Source: Streptomyces sp. Edi4 (GTDB lineage Bacteria; Actinomycetota; Actinomycetes; Streptomycetales; Streptomycetaceae). From it: a stretch of 64,000 nucleotides of DNA. A model generated the notes under the pieces. That model did not search any database. It was not told the origin of the DNA and saw only the letters and a program-made list of their open reading frames with translations. Of the stretch, positions 29,955-38,489 are shown in pieces. The stretch is taken from the NCBI RefSeq assembly GCF_040253615.1, contig NZ_JBEJGY010000004.1, positions 7,316,001 to 7,380,000 on the forward strand. The letters are read 5' to 3'. The stretch's first letter is position 1. Each line of letters begins with the position of its first letter. Position numbers and translations under genes: made by a program.

Positions 29955-31243
29955 GCCTGCCCTCCACCGGCCGTCGCCGAGCCGGCGCGCGGGGTTTCGG
30001 CGCTCAGCGGGGTCCGGCTGTGCTCGATGCGGGACGCGCAGACCACTTCGCCGCCGCGCACCAGCACCTCGGCGGGCGCGGGCCGGCCGAGGAACATCAG
30101 CAGGCTCGCGGTCGGGCCGTACGCCCCGGCGTTGGGGATGGTCAGGATGTCGCCGACACTGAGGTCCGGCAGATCCACCTGCCGGCCGAGCACATCGCCC
30201 GGCGTGCACAGCGGCCCCACCAGACTGGCGCGAAGCCCCGTCCCGTCCGCGATCTGCGCCGCCTGTTCGGACCCCTCGGGCTGGACGGCGACCGGCAGCA
30301 GGCGGCCGAGGCCCGACATCCCGCCGAAGGTGTTGATGCCGGCGTCCAGGATGACGAACGTACGGCCCCGGCTCTCCTTGATGTTGACCACCCGGGTCAG
30401 GAGCACCCCGCTGTCGCCCACCAGATAGCGGCCGGACTCGCACGCGAAGTGCGGGGTGCCCTGGCGCCACTCGGGGAACAGCTCGTCAAGGGTGGTCTCA
30501 AGGCGCTCGCGCAGCTTCTCGTACACCGGGCGCTCACCGGGCACGGCGTACGGCGCGGCGAACCCGCCGCCGATGTCGATGAAGCGCAGCGGCAGGCCGT
30601 GTTCCCGCTCCAGATCGGCCGCGACCGACAGGGTGTGCCGGAACTCGCCGACCAGGCTGTCCTCGTCCTTGGCGTTGCTGAGCGGGAAGAAGTGCGCCCC
30701 CGCGATCCGCGTGGAGGGCACCGCGCGCAGCCGGGGCAGCACTTCACCAAGGGTCTCGGCGTCGATGCCGAACTGCGAGGGCGTGCCGGTCATGCGGATG
30801 CTGGTGGTGGCACTGGCCGACGCGCTGTTGATACGCAGCAGACAGTCGGCCACCACGCCGTGGAGGGCGGCGGCGGCGCCCACGTGCTCCAGGTCGCTCA
30901 GGGACTCCACGGAGAACAGCCGCACCCCCGCGCCGATGGCGTCGACCAGCTCACCGTCGGTCTTGCCGGGACCGGTGTACAGGATCTGTGCGGGGTCGAA
31001 CCCGGCCTCCACGGCGGCCGCCAACTCGCCCAGCGAACTGATCTCCGCCCGGCACACCCGGCCGTCGCCGGCGCCCAGGGCGCGCAGCACCTCCGGGTGC
31101 GGGTTGGCCTTGACCGCGCTGAACAGGGTGAACGGCTCGGGCAGTGCGTCGAGCAGGTCCTTGCGCGCCGCGGCGACCCGGTCCAGGTCGTACACGTACA
31201 GCGGAGTGCCGTACCGCTCGGCCAGTTCGGTGTAGCGCGTCAC
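29951..31243 (-). CDS. PLP-dependent decarboxylase, fold type III (VinO-like)
   Basis: Relative of diaminopimelate/ornithine decarboxylases, 430 residues. In the Vin pathway the homologue decarboxylates 3-methylaspartyl-carrier protein to 3-aminoisobutyryl-carrier protein. The PLP lysine is Lys45 in FSAVKANPHPEV. The glycine-rich phosphate-binding loop is IDIGGGFAAP, and the other-subunit active-site loop is GPLCTPGD. The C-terminal barrel ends with NAGAYGPTASLLMFLG, where free-standing DAP decarboxylases also have a conserved Tyr. The start is GTG at 31243, overlapping the stop of the adenylation gene (GTGA); no separate ribosome binding site is needed. A role as primary-metabolism lysA is unlikely given its place inside the starter cassette. 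Confidence 0.9.
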   Translation of the reverse strand: MTRYTELAERYGTPLYVYDLDRVAAARKDLLDALPEPFTLFSAVKANPHPEVLRALGAGDGRVCRAEISSLGELAAAVEAGFDPAQILYTGPGKTDGELVDAIGAGVRLFSVESLSDLEHVGAAAALHGVVADCLLRINSASASATTSIRMTGTPSQFGIDAETLGEVLPRLRAVPSTRIAGAHFFPLSNAKDEDSLVGEFRHTLSVAADLEREHGLPLRFIDIGGGFAAPYAVPGERPVYEKLRERLETTLDELFPEWRQGTPHFACESGRYLVGDSGVLLTRVVNIKESRGRTFVILDAGINTFGGMSGLGRLLPVAVQPEGSEQAAQIADGTGLRASLVGPLCTPGDVLGRQVDLPDLSVGDILTIPNAGAYGPTASLLMFLGRPAPAEVLVRGGEVVCASRIEHSRTPLSAETPRAGSATAGGGQA

Positions 31244-32790
31244 TGGTCGCTCCCGTCGAGCAGCTCGGCGAGCTGCTTCTTCTCGTTCTTGCCGTGCAGG
31301 GTGAGGGGGAAGTCGCTGAGCACCCGACAGGTCGCGGGGACCTTCTGCTGTTCGAGCCGGCGCGACAGTTCGCGCAGGATCGCGTGCGGCGCCAGATCGG
31401 ACTCGACGAACAGCGCCAGGTCGTGCCGCTCCGACGGCGGCAGCACCGCGGCCTGGCGCACCCCGGGGATGTCCAGGGCGGCGGCCTCGATCTCGATGCT
31501 GCTCATCCGGATGCCCTTGCGCTTGAACATGTCGTCGCGCCGGCCCTGGAAGTACAGATAACCGTCCTCGTCCAGGAAGCCGTAGTCCCCCGTGTGCAGG
31601 TGCAGCTCACCGGTCGCCTCGTGGCGGCGGAAGGTGCGGGCGCTCACCTCGGGGTTGCGCCAGTAGCCGGGCATCACGTGCGGGCCCGCCACGACGATCT
31701 CACCGGACTCACCGGTGGGTACGGGCTCGCCGTCCTCACCGAGGATGAGGACCCGCGTGCCGGGCAGCGGCAGACCGACGGAGTCGGGCCGCTCTCGGTC
31801 CTGGCCGGGCGGCATGATGGAGACGCGCTTGCACTCGGTCTGGCCGAACTGCCGCACCACACGCACCCCGGGGAAGGCCGCGCGCAGCGTCTCGATGGTC
31901 GGCTGGGGCAGCGCGGCGCCGGTGTTGGTGAACATCCGCACCCGGGGCGCGGGGTTGTCGGACCGCTGCGCCAGGGTGGCGATCATGGTGGCGAGCGAGG
32001 GCACGATCGGGACGACGGTCGCGCCGCAGTCCCGGATGGCGCTCAGCAGCCGCAGATCCGACTCGCCGTCGGCCAGCACGATCTCGCTGCGCCCCACCGC
32101 GCACATCAACACCTTGTACAGGCCGTAGTCCCAGGACATCGGGAAGCGGCAGAAGACCACGTCGTCCGCGCGGTAGCCCAGGACCTCCACCATGGAGCGG
32201 GTGGCGAACGTCATCTGCGCGTGCGGGCAGATGACCGCCTTGGGGGCGGCCGTGCTGCCCGAGGTGTAGACGAGGACCGCGGGCTGGTCGGGGGCCACGT
32301 CGACCAGGGCCTGCGGGCGCGGCCCGCGGTCGGCGGTCTTCTCCACCTCGCTCCACACGCCGCCGAACGCGTGCACGGGGGCGGTGGTCACGTCCCGCAG
32401 CGTCTCGTACTGCGACTCGGTGCTGATGACGAGCGCGGGCTCGGCGTTCTCCAGTACCGAACGCAGGTGGAAGGCCTTCATGTTCGGGTTGAGCGGCACG
32501 AAGACGACTCCGCGCCGGGACGCGCCGTAGAACAGCGCGACCAGCTCCCGGTTGGTGGGCAGTTGTACGACCAGCCGGTCGCCGGGAGCGATGCCCCGCG
32601 CCTCGAGCCAGTCGGCGAAGGCGCGGCTGTACTCGTCGAGGCGGGCATAGCTCCACTGGCCCTCGGCGTCGCTGACCGCCGCCGACGAGGGCGTGGACGC
32701 CACGGCCTCGTCCAGCAGGGTGTGGACAAGACTGCCATGACTGTGGCCGGGCACGGTGTCCCCGTGTGCCGCGCCGGAAGAGCTGTCCAA
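31240..32790 (-). CDS. Beta-amino acid adenylation enzyme (VinN-like, 3-methylaspartate:ACP ligase)
   Basis: Stand-alone adenylate-forming ligase of 516 residues expected to activate 3-methylaspartate with ATP and load it on the small carrier protein. The P-loop is VYTSGSTAAPK; later core motifs are RQFGQTECKR, LHTGDYGFLDEDGY, and the C-terminal lysine in HGKNEKKQL. Asp221 in FPMSWDYGLYK sits where VinN has the aspartate that holds the substrate beta-amino group, to my memory; this is the best single clue that it is the beta-amino acid enzyme rather than the partner at 32804. The TTG start at 32790 is chosen for the AGGAG site at 32798-32802; an upstream in-frame start at 32853 would run into the preceding gene. 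It is coupled to the decarboxylase by a 4-base overlap. Confidence 0.87.
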   Translation of the reverse strand: MDSSSGAAHGDTVPGHSHGSLVHTLLDEAVASTPSSAAVSDAEGQWSYARLDEYSRAFADWLEARGIAPGDRLVVQLPTNRELVALFYGASRRGVVFVPLNPNMKAFHLRSVLENAEPALVISTESQYETLRDVTTAPVHAFGGVWSEVEKTADRGPRPQALVDVAPDQPAVLVYTSGSTAAPKAVICPHAQMTFATRSMVEVLGYRADDVVFCRFPMSWDYGLYKVLMCAVGRSEIVLADGESDLRLLSAIRDCGATVVPIVPSLATMIATLAQRSDNPAPRVRMFTNTGAALPQPTIETLRAAFPGVRVVRQFGQTECKRVSIMPPGQDRERPDSVGLPLPGTRVLILGEDGEPVPTGESGEIVVAGPHVMPGYWRNPEVSARTFRRHEATGELHLHTGDYGFLDEDGYLYFQGRRDDMFKRKGIRMSSIEIEAAALDIPGVRQAAVLPPSERHDLALFVESDLAPHAILRELSRRLEQQKVPATCRVLSDFPLTLHGKNEKKQLAELLDGSDQ

Positions 32791-32803
32791 CGCTGTTCTC
32801 CTG

Positions 32804-34483
32804 TCAGGTCGTCGGCGTGCTGGTGGTGCGGGCCGGGCGGGCCGGCGCGTCATGCGTACGGGTCCGAGGGGCGGGCGCCGTCGCCAGCCGTTCCTCGGCG
32901 CGGGCCCGCAGCGCCCCGCGGTCGGTCTTGCGGTTGGAGTTGAGGGGGAATTCGTCGAGCCGCCAGTAGTGCCTGGGCGTCATGCCCTGCGGCAGGACCT
33001 CCCGCAGCTGCCGGGCGAAGGTGGCGGCCGGCACGTCGCGGCCGGTGTAGAAGACGGCCAGTTCGGTGCCCGAGGGGCCGGCCACATCCAGGGTCACGGC
33101 TTCAGTGACGCCTTCGCAGCCGCGCAGCGCGTGGTCGATCTCGGGGAGCTCCACGCGCCAGCCGGCGATCTGCACCTGGGAGTCGAGCCGCCCCAGGTAC
33201 GCCAGTTCACCGCCCGGGGTGACACCGTCGCCGATGCGCCGCACGCGGTCGCCGGTGCGGTACCAGGTGCGGCCCTCGTGTTCGAGGAAGCGCCCGGCGT
33301 CGTCGGCGCGGTCCAGATAGCCGCGCGTCATCTGTGGCCCGGACACGCACAACTCACCCTCGGTGGCTGCGACTTCACCGCCAGAGCCGAGCAGCAGATG
33401 ATCGTGGCCGCCGTTGACCTGGCCGATCGGTACCACGCCGTTGACCGCGATCCTCGCCGAACGCTCCGGCTCCCAGCGGTGTGCGGCGATCGTGATGGTC
33501 AGCTCGGTCGGGCCGTACAGGTTCTCCAGCGTCGAGTGCGGCGCGGCCGCCTGCCAGTCGGCGGCGTCCTGGCAGGTAAGCGCCTCACCGGCGAAGAAGC
33601 TCCAGCGAAGTCCGCGCAGCGCGCCGGGAGCCAGACCGCCGAGCCTGCGCACCAGTGGGATCGCGCTCGGCGTGGAGAACCACACCGTCATCCGGTTCTC
33701 CGCCACGAACGCAGGCATCGCGCGGTACGCGCCGGGCGGCGCCCAGAGCGCGGTCGCCCCCGCGCCCCAGGCACAGAACAGGTCGAACATCGCACAGTCG
33801 AAGTTGAGGTCGAAGGTCTGCGAGAAGACGTCGTGCGGTGTGAAGTCGTAGCGCTCGTCCTGGAGCCCGAAGTAGTGCGCGGCGCTCCCGTGGCTGATGG
33901 GCACGCCCTTGGGGCGGCCCGTGGAACCGGAAGTGAACAGCACATATGCCGCGTCGGCCGCACGGACCGCCCGCGGCGCGCTGAGGGCGCCGGCCGCATC
34001 CGGCACGATCCGTTCGACACCGGGGTGCGTGCGGGAACCCGACGCCGGGGCGAGCACGGGCAGCGTCCCCGCCGGCCCCGCCGCCTCGAAGGGCAGCTCG
34101 CCGTCCGGGCCGGGCGCCATCAGCTCCGGCAGTTGCGCCCACCCCGCGCCGTCGGCGATGACGGCGCCCACCCGCGCGGCCCGCACCATGCGCCGGGTGC
34201 GCGCCGTGGGGAAGCCGGGTTGCAGCGGCACGACGGTGGCACCCGCGTACAGCGCGGCGAGGATGCCGACGTACGCGTCGATGCCCTTGGCCGCGAGCAC
34301 CGCCACGGTGCCGGGCGGCTTGCGCGCCGCGCGCAGCAGCCCGCCCGCCCACACCAGCGCCCGCTCGTGTGCCTGCTCATAGGTGATCGAGCCGTCCCCG
34401 ACCCGGACCGCGTCATTGCGCGGCGCCAGGTCGAGCCCGCGCAGAAAACGCCCGTGCAGCGCCGCTTCGACGGCTGCGTCCAC
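32804..34483 (-). CDS. Amino acid adenylation/ligase enzyme (VinM-like, capping of the starter amine)
   Basis: Second adenylate-forming enzyme, 559 residues, closer in style to NRPS A domains: LFTSGSTGRPKGVPISH, an A4-like block (FDLNFDCAMFDLF), NLYGPTELTITI, TWYRTGDRV, and the terminal lysine in LNSNRKTDRGAL. In vicenistatin biosynthesis the homologue joins L-alanine to 3-aminoisobutyryl-VinL, protecting the amine during chain growth; I infer the same role. The first motif is complete and no carrier or condensation domain is fused. GTG at 34483 is chosen because AAGGAGG stands 4 bases upstream and the protein then begins directly with conserved sequence; GTG at 34504 is the alternative. The C-terminus carries a Pro/Thr/Arg-rich tail of about 30 residues that looks non-catalytic. 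Which amino acid it uses is not readable with certainty. Confidence 0.85.
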   Translation of the reverse strand: MDAAVEAALHGRFLRGLDLAPRNDAVRVGDGSITYEQAHERALVWAGGLLRAARKPPGTVAVLAAKGIDAYVGILAALYAGATVVPLQPGFPTARTRRMVRAARVGAVIADGAGWAQLPELMAPGPDGELPFEAAGPAGTLPVLAPASGSRTHPGVERIVPDAAGALSAPRAVRAADAAYVLFTSGSTGRPKGVPISHGSAAHYFGLQDERYDFTPHDVFSQTFDLNFDCAMFDLFCAWGAGATALWAPPGAYRAMPAFVAENRMTVWFSTPSAIPLVRRLGGLAPGALRGLRWSFFAGEALTCQDAADWQAAAPHSTLENLYGPTELTITIAAHRWEPERSARIAVNGVVPIGQVNGGHDHLLLGSGGEVAATEGELCVSGPQMTRGYLDRADDAGRFLEHEGRTWYRTGDRVRRIGDGVTPGGELAYLGRLDSQVQIAGWRVELPEIDHALRGCEGVTEAVTLDVAGPSGTELAVFYTGRDVPAATFARQLREVLPQGMTPRHYWRLDEFPLNSNRKTDRGALRARAEERLATAPAPRTRTHDAPARPARTTSTPTT

Positions 34484-34530
34484 TGCTCCTCCTTCGATGC
34501 TCACCGCTGCGGGTCCCGGATGCCGGGGAC

Positions 34531-34782
34531 TCAGGCGGCCTGCTCCTGGACGAGGCCGGACAGGACCTTCCACAGCACGCCGGGGCTCTGGAACGTCTCC
34601 TGGCCCAGGGCGTCGTCCTGGAAGCGCACGTCGTACGTCTGCTCAAGGGCCGCCAACAGCTCGACGATGCCGAGCGAGTCGAGGCCCAGGTCACGCAGGT
34701 TGGTGTCCTCGGCGAGCGCTTCGTCGGCGCCGAGGAACGGCAGGAACCCGCGCAGCAGGTCCTCGAACGTCTGGTCCCACAT
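34531..34782 (-). CDS. Stand-alone acyl carrier protein (VinL-like)
   Basis: Small carrier protein of 83 residues. The phosphopantetheine site is Ser36 in DLGLDSLGIVE. The sequence is acidic and helical and the length is normal for a discrete ACP. It is expected to hold 3-methylaspartate, then 3-aminoisobutyrate, then the capped dipeptidyl starter while the VinN-, VinO- and VinM-like enzymes act, before the VinK-like enzyme passes it to the PKS. The ATG at 34782 has AAAGG 9 bases upstream. It lies between the acyltransferase (61 bases before) and the VinM-like gene (47 bases after), the same order as in the vin cluster. Confidence 0.92.
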   Translation of the reverse strand: MWDQTFEDLLRGFLPFLGADEALAEDTNLRDLGLDSLGIVELLAALEQTYDVRFQDDALGQETFQSPGVLWKVLSGLVQEQAA

Positions 34783-34843
34783 GGTGAATCGCCTTTCGTA
34801 GCAGGTGAGTTGAGAAAGAGTGCGGGGGAGGGGCCGGCGGACG

Positions 34844-35785
34844 TCAGGTTCGGGCGGGCCTGGGAAGCAGGGCGGTCCGTGGCGTGACCGGCACGACCTC
34901 GAAGTTGGCCGTGGTGCGCCGCACCCGGCCGAAGAGACTGTCCTGACCGGCCACGCACACGGTGGAGACACCGGCGCCGAGCAGCGCGTCCACGACCGCG
35001 GGCCAGCGCATCGGGCGCACACAGCTGTCCAGGAGCATGGTGCGCACTCCCTCGCCGGTGGTGATCAGCGCGCCGTCCTGGTCCGCGATGACGGGAAGCC
35101 GGGGGTCGGCGAACTCCAGCGGGCCGAAGACCTTCTCCTCGGCGCGCTCGCGCAGCCCCTCGAACGCCGAGCAGTGCATGGGTGGCCGCATCGAGTACAG
35201 CGACATGCCGCCAAGCGACCGCAGCCGGGGCTTGAGCCAGTCCAGGTTGTGCTCGCGCAGGGTGAGCATGTGGAAGTCGTCGTCGATGTAGCAGGAGATC
35301 TCATACGTCTCGCCACGCTCATCCAGCTCGGCCAGTACCTCGCGCAGCTTGTCCTCGGGCACCCGGACGAAGGAGTGGGTGACCAGATCCTTGAACTCCG
35401 CGCTGAAGTAGTCCTCCAGCAGACGCGCGAAGCCGGCGGTCGCACGGACGGCGTCGGCGAAGTCCAGGGCGCCGCTGAACGCGGCGGCCGGCTTCTCACC
35501 GAAACTCGGCCCCGTGCACACATCGGCCTCGATCCCCAGGGCGTGCCCGGCCCACTCGGCCAGGGCCAGCGAGTTGACCATGAAGGCGACCTGGGCGTAC
35601 TCACTGTAGTCGCCCTCGGTCGTGCGGTAGCGCTCGAGCAGCGAGTACCCCAGCACCCGGTCGGCGGTGGCGATGAGCTTGCGGGCGAAGGGATTGATGA
35701 CCATGAACTTGCCGACATCCGCGAAGGGAGTGGGCCCCATGCCGGGGAAGATCATCGCGGTGCCGGTACGGGAAGCGGCGGTCAT
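34844..35785 (-). CDS. Trans-acting acyltransferase (VinK-like dipeptidyl transferase)
   Basis: Discrete acyltransferase of the FabD fold, 313 residues. It starts MIFPGMGPTPFADVGK, a variant of the usual FPGQGSQ loop. The nucleophile is Ser94 in TGPSFGEKPAAA, and the histidine in PPMHCSAF sits where AT domains have the catalytic His (SHAFHS). The lack of a GHSxG box and of HAFH/YASH fits a non-malonyl donor. In the Vin system the homologue shuttles the alanyl-3-aminoisobutyryl group from VinL to the loading ACP of VinP1. That matches the PKS at 16643-27880, which has a loading ACP and no loading AT. The start is the second ATG (35785), 8 bases after AAGGGA; the ATG two codons earlier has no good site. 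Confidence 0.88.
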   Translation of the reverse strand: MTAASRTGTAMIFPGMGPTPFADVGKFMVINPFARKLIATADRVLGYSLLERYRTTEGDYSEYAQVAFMVNSLALAEWAGHALGIEADVCTGPSFGEKPAAAFSGALDFADAVRATAGFARLLEDYFSAEFKDLVTHSFVRVPEDKLREVLAELDERGETYEISCYIDDDFHMLTLREHNLDWLKPRLRSLGGMSLYSMRPPMHCSAFEGLRERAEEKVFGPLEFADPRLPVIADQDGALITTGEGVRTMLLDSCVRPMRWPAVVDALLGAGVSTVCVAGQDSLFGRVRRTTANFEVVPVTPRTALLPRPART

Positions 35786-35870
35786 GTGCACGGTCCCTTC
35801 GAGACGTACAGCCGTGAAGACATGAAGACATACGGGCGGGCGTTGGCGGGGATGGTGCGGCGGAGGGGAC

Positions 35871-35924
35871 GGACCGGCGCCGGCACCGCGCGCGGGTCCG
35901 CGCGGGTACCGGCGGGACCGGTCC
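35871..35924 (-). terminator. GC-rich hairpin between ferredoxin and VinK-like genes
   Basis: Outer arms GGACCGG (35871-35877) and CCGGTCC (35918-35924); inner arms CGCCGGCACC (35878-35887) and GGTACCGGCG (35905-35914) with one mismatch, a 3-base bulge and a GC-rich loop. It starts at the ferredoxin stop codon, within the 138-base gap. It may tune how much of the transcript reaches the starter genes. No separate promoter is clear in the rest of this gap. Confidence 0.4.
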
Positions 35925-36148
35925 TACTCCTCGGGAGCGAGCAGCGCGCCGGTGGCGGACTCGCGCACCGTGATCGCGGACACCGGGCAGGTCTCCGCCG
36001 CGTCGAGCGCCGCCTCGTCCGGATCGGTCGTCGCCGTCCGGGGGAAGGACTTGCCCGACCTCAACTCGAAGTGGTCCGGCGCGTAGTTGGCGCACACCGA
36101 GGCGCCGATGCAGGCCGCCTGGTCGACGGCGATGGTCCAGCTGGTCAC
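35924..36148 (-). CDS. Ferredoxin, 3Fe-4S type, partner of the P450
   Basis: Small electron carrier of 74 residues. Cysteines at positions 13, 19 and 54 (CIGASVC and ETCPVSAI) make the C-x5-C...C-P pattern of actinobacterial [3Fe-4S] ferredoxins that feed cytochromes P450; a fourth ligand cysteine is missing, as expected for this type. The GTG at 36148 overlaps the P450 stop (GTGA), so the two are made together. No ferredoxin reductase is in the window; a general cellular reductase would have to supply electrons. Confidence 0.93.
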   Translation of the reverse strand: MTSWTIAVDQAACIGASVCANYAPDHFELRSGKSFPRTATTDPDEAALDAAETCPVSAITVRESATGALLAPEE

Positions 36149-37353
36149 CACGTCACTCGCAGCTGCTTGGGACCGCGCACCAGCATGCCCTGCTTCCACA
36201 CGACGCTGGTGTCCTCGGACTCGGCGAAGTCGAGTGAGGGGAAGCGCGCGATGAGCGTGCTCAGTACCGTCTGGAGCTCCATCCGGGCCAGCTGGGCGCC
36301 GAGACAGTGGTGCGGACCGTGACCGAAGCCGATGTGCGGGTTGTTCTCGCGGGTCACATCCAGCCGGTCGGGGTCCGTGAAGTACTCGGGGTCGCGGTTG
36401 GCCGAGGCAACCGAACCGAGCACCGGCTCACCGGCCTTCACCGTGATGTCGCCGAACTGTATGTCCTCCAGGGCGTACCGGGCGAACATCGCGGAGTAGT
36501 TGAGCGGGATCCAGCGCACCAGCTCCTCGACCGCCCTCGGCACCAACTCCGGGTTGGCGCACAGCAGTTCCCACTGGTCGCGGTGGCTGAGCAGAGCGTA
36601 GAGGAAGTTGGGGATCTGCGAGGCGGTGGTCTCGGTCCCGGTGATGAGCAGGCCACCGGTCACATGCATGACCAGCTCCTCCTCGCTCAGCCGGTCGCCG
36701 TCCTCGTCGCGCGTCTTGACCAGCGCGCCGAGCAGGTCCTCGGTGGGGTTGCGCCGGCGCTCGGCGACCAGTTCACCGATGTAGGCGAACAGCTCCTTGG
36801 CGTTGCGCTCCATCTCCTCCCACGGCAGCGCGGTGGTGGAGACCATCGCCTCCGACCAGACGCGCAGCTTGGGCCGGTCCGCCTCGGGCACGCCCAGCAT
36901 CTCGGAGATGACCGTCACCGGCACGGGGATGGCGAAGTTCTCCACCATCTCGAAGGGCCCGCCCCGCGCCACCATCGTGTCCGCGAGTCCGTCCACGATC
37001 CGCTGGGTGTCCGCGCGCATCATCTCCACACGACGCCCCGTGAACGCCTTGGCGACCAGCTTGCGCAGCCGGGCGTGGTCCGGCGCGTCCATGCCGACCA
37101 GGCCGTCGTCCAGGTGCTCACCGGGGTGGGTGCGCGGCTGGTCACGCGTCCTTGCCATCGCCCGGCTGAAGCGGGGATCGGCCAGGACGGTGCGTACGTC
37201 CTGGTAGCGCGTGGCCAGCCAGGCGGGCTCGCCGATCGGGAACTGCACACGGCTCAGCGGTTCCTCCGCACGCAGCTTGGCGTACATCGGGTCGAGTGTG
37301 AGCCGGTCCGGTTCGCTGAACGGATATGCGCGAACCTCCTGAACAGTGGTCAC
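36145..37353 (-). CDS. Cytochrome P450 hydroxylase/epoxidase
   Basis: Soluble bacterial P450 of 402 residues, the usual length. The heme loop is GFGHGPHHCLGAQLARME with axial Cys350. The I-helix oxygen-binding stretch is GLLITGTETTAS (AG-E/D-T type with Gly-Thr-Glu-Thr-Thr), and the K-helix ExxR is EELVR. It probably oxidises the finished macrolactam, adding a hydroxyl, ketone or epoxide; P450s occur in many macrolactam clusters. It lies between the VinJ-like gene and its ferredoxin, joined to each by a 4-base GTGA overlap, inside the starter cassette rather than beside the PKS genes. The GTG start at 37353 is fixed by that overlap. Site and substrate cannot be read. Confidence 0.94.
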   Translation of the reverse strand: MTTVQEVRAYPFSEPDRLTLDPMYAKLRAEEPLSRVQFPIGEPAWLATRYQDVRTVLADPRFSRAMARTRDQPRTHPGEHLDDGLVGMDAPDHARLRKLVAKAFTGRRVEMMRADTQRIVDGLADTMVARGGPFEMVENFAIPVPVTVISEMLGVPEADRPKLRVWSEAMVSTTALPWEEMERNAKELFAYIGELVAERRRNPTEDLLGALVKTRDEDGDRLSEEELVMHVTGGLLITGTETTASQIPNFLYALLSHRDQWELLCANPELVPRAVEELVRWIPLNYSAMFARYALEDIQFGDITVKAGEPVLGSVASANRDPEYFTDPDRLDVTRENNPHIGFGHGPHHCLGAQLARMELQTVLSTLIARFPSLDFAESEDTSVVWKQGMLVRGPKQLRVTW

Positions 37354-38309
37354 CCGCGCGCCCCTTCCTGCAAGTCATTGAGTTCTTGGATGGTGCCGAG
37401 CTTTTTGAGCTCGTCGAGAAAACCGACCAGAACCGAGGTGAATCGCTCGGGTTCTTCGATGTGCGGCATGTGGCTCGAATCCTCGAAGATTTCCCAGCGG
37501 ACATTCGGAATGCGGTCGAAATAGGGTTGTACGGTGGCCGGCGTCGCCTCGTCGTAACGCCCGCTGATCAACAACGTAGGCACCTCGATACGGGGCAGCA
37601 GATCCTCCACCGACCAGTCACGCAGAGAGCCGATGACATGGAATTCATTGGGCCCGTTCATCGCGTGATAAACGGTCGGATCGTCATTGATCTCCATGAA
37701 GGTGGCCAGATACTCCTTGGGCCACGGCAGCACACGGCAGACATGCCGGTCGTAGAACACCCGCATCGCCGCGAAGTACTCGTCGGTGTCCGTGGTGCCC
37801 GCCGCCTCGTGGCGCAGCAGCGTCGCCTGCACCTCGGGCGGCAGTTGCTCCCTGAGCACCTTCATCTCCTGGAGCCACAGGGGCATCGACGCCGGCGAAT
37901 TGGCGATGACGAGGCCGCGCAGCCCGGCCGGCCGGTCGGCGGCGTGGGCCGCCGACAGCATCCCGCCCCAGGACTGGCCGAACAGCACATAGTTGTCGGC
38001 CACCCCGAGATGCCGGAGCAGGTTGTCCAGCTCGTCCCGGAAGAGCTGGACGGTCCAGAAGTCCACCGGGCTGTCCGGCAGCCGCGTGGAGCCGCCGTTG
38101 CCCAACTGGTCGTAGTGGACGACGGGCCAGCCGGCCTCCGCCAGGGCCGTCATGCCCAGCAGGTAGTCGTGCGTGCTGCCCGGGCCGCCGTGCAGGACGA
38201 CGACGGGCGGCAGCCCGCAGCGCAGATCGCCGGTGACGCGGTACCAGGTCTTGTACGCGCCGAAAGGGGCGGACCCTTTGGTGGTCGGTGCGGTCGGTGT
38301 CGCGGGCAT
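37350..38309 (-). CDS. Proline iminopeptidase-family amidohydrolase (VinJ-like, removes starter cap)
   Basis: Alpha/beta hydrolase of 319 residues in the proline iminopeptidase group. Motifs are the oxyanion loop VVLHGGPGS, nucleophile Ser113 in FGQSWGG, the acid Asp in SGRYDEATP and the base His in SSHMPHIEEP. In vicenistatin biosynthesis the homologue cuts the N-terminal alanine from the grown polyketide chain so that the free amine can attack the thioester and form the lactam. The same role is inferred here from the complete set of partners. It is the first gene of the leftward operon, with its ATG at 38309 preceded by a G-rich ribosome binding site, and it overlaps the P450 start by 4 bases. 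No signal peptide is visible, so it acts in the cytoplasm. Confidence 0.9.
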   Translation of the reverse strand: MPATPTAPTTKGSAPFGAYKTWYRVTGDLRCGLPPVVVLHGGPGSTHDYLLGMTALAEAGWPVVHYDQLGNGGSTRLPDSPVDFWTVQLFRDELDNLLRHLGVADNYVLFGQSWGGMLSAAHAADRPAGLRGLVIANSPASMPLWLQEMKVLREQLPPEVQATLLRHEAAGTTDTDEYFAAMRVFYDRHVCRVLPWPKEYLATFMEINDDPTVYHAMNGPNEFHVIGSLRDWSVEDLLPRIEVPTLLISGRYDEATPATVQPYFDRIPNVRWEIFEDSSHMPHIEEPERFTSVLVGFLDELKKLGTIQELNDLQEGARG

Positions 38310-38380
38310 CTCCCACCCCAGGTCAATGTTTCGCAGCCTTCAACGGGGTGAACGCTATAGCAGCGGAGTAGTCCGCCAGA

Positions 38381-38396
38381 CCCCTAGGGGCCCCTA
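38381..38396. promoter_or_regulatory. Overlapping palindromes CCCCTAGGGG / TAGGGGCCCCTA, candidate activator site
   Basis: CCCCTAGGGG (38381-38390) and TAGGGGCCCCTA (38385-38396) are both perfect palindromes sharing six bases. The same half-site recurs as GTAGGGG at 38490-38496, TAGGGG at 38516-38521 and CTAGGGG at 38525-38531. A repeated half-site between divergent biosynthetic operons is what a cluster activator of the LuxR/LAL kind would need. No such regulator gene is in the window. Confidence 0.5.
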
Positions 38397-38489
38397 CGAG
38401 CCCTTAGTCCGATGAGTTCTTTGCTCACCCCTGGATACAGTGGTGGGGCAAGTGAACAAAAATTGTTTCCCTGCCCCTTCGATATATAT

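Noticed and set aside
29951..31243. Primary-metabolism diaminopimelate decarboxylase (lysA).
   Set aside because: The fold and PLP motifs are shared, but it is coupled by overlaps to the mutase and adenylation genes and the whole Vin-type set is present.
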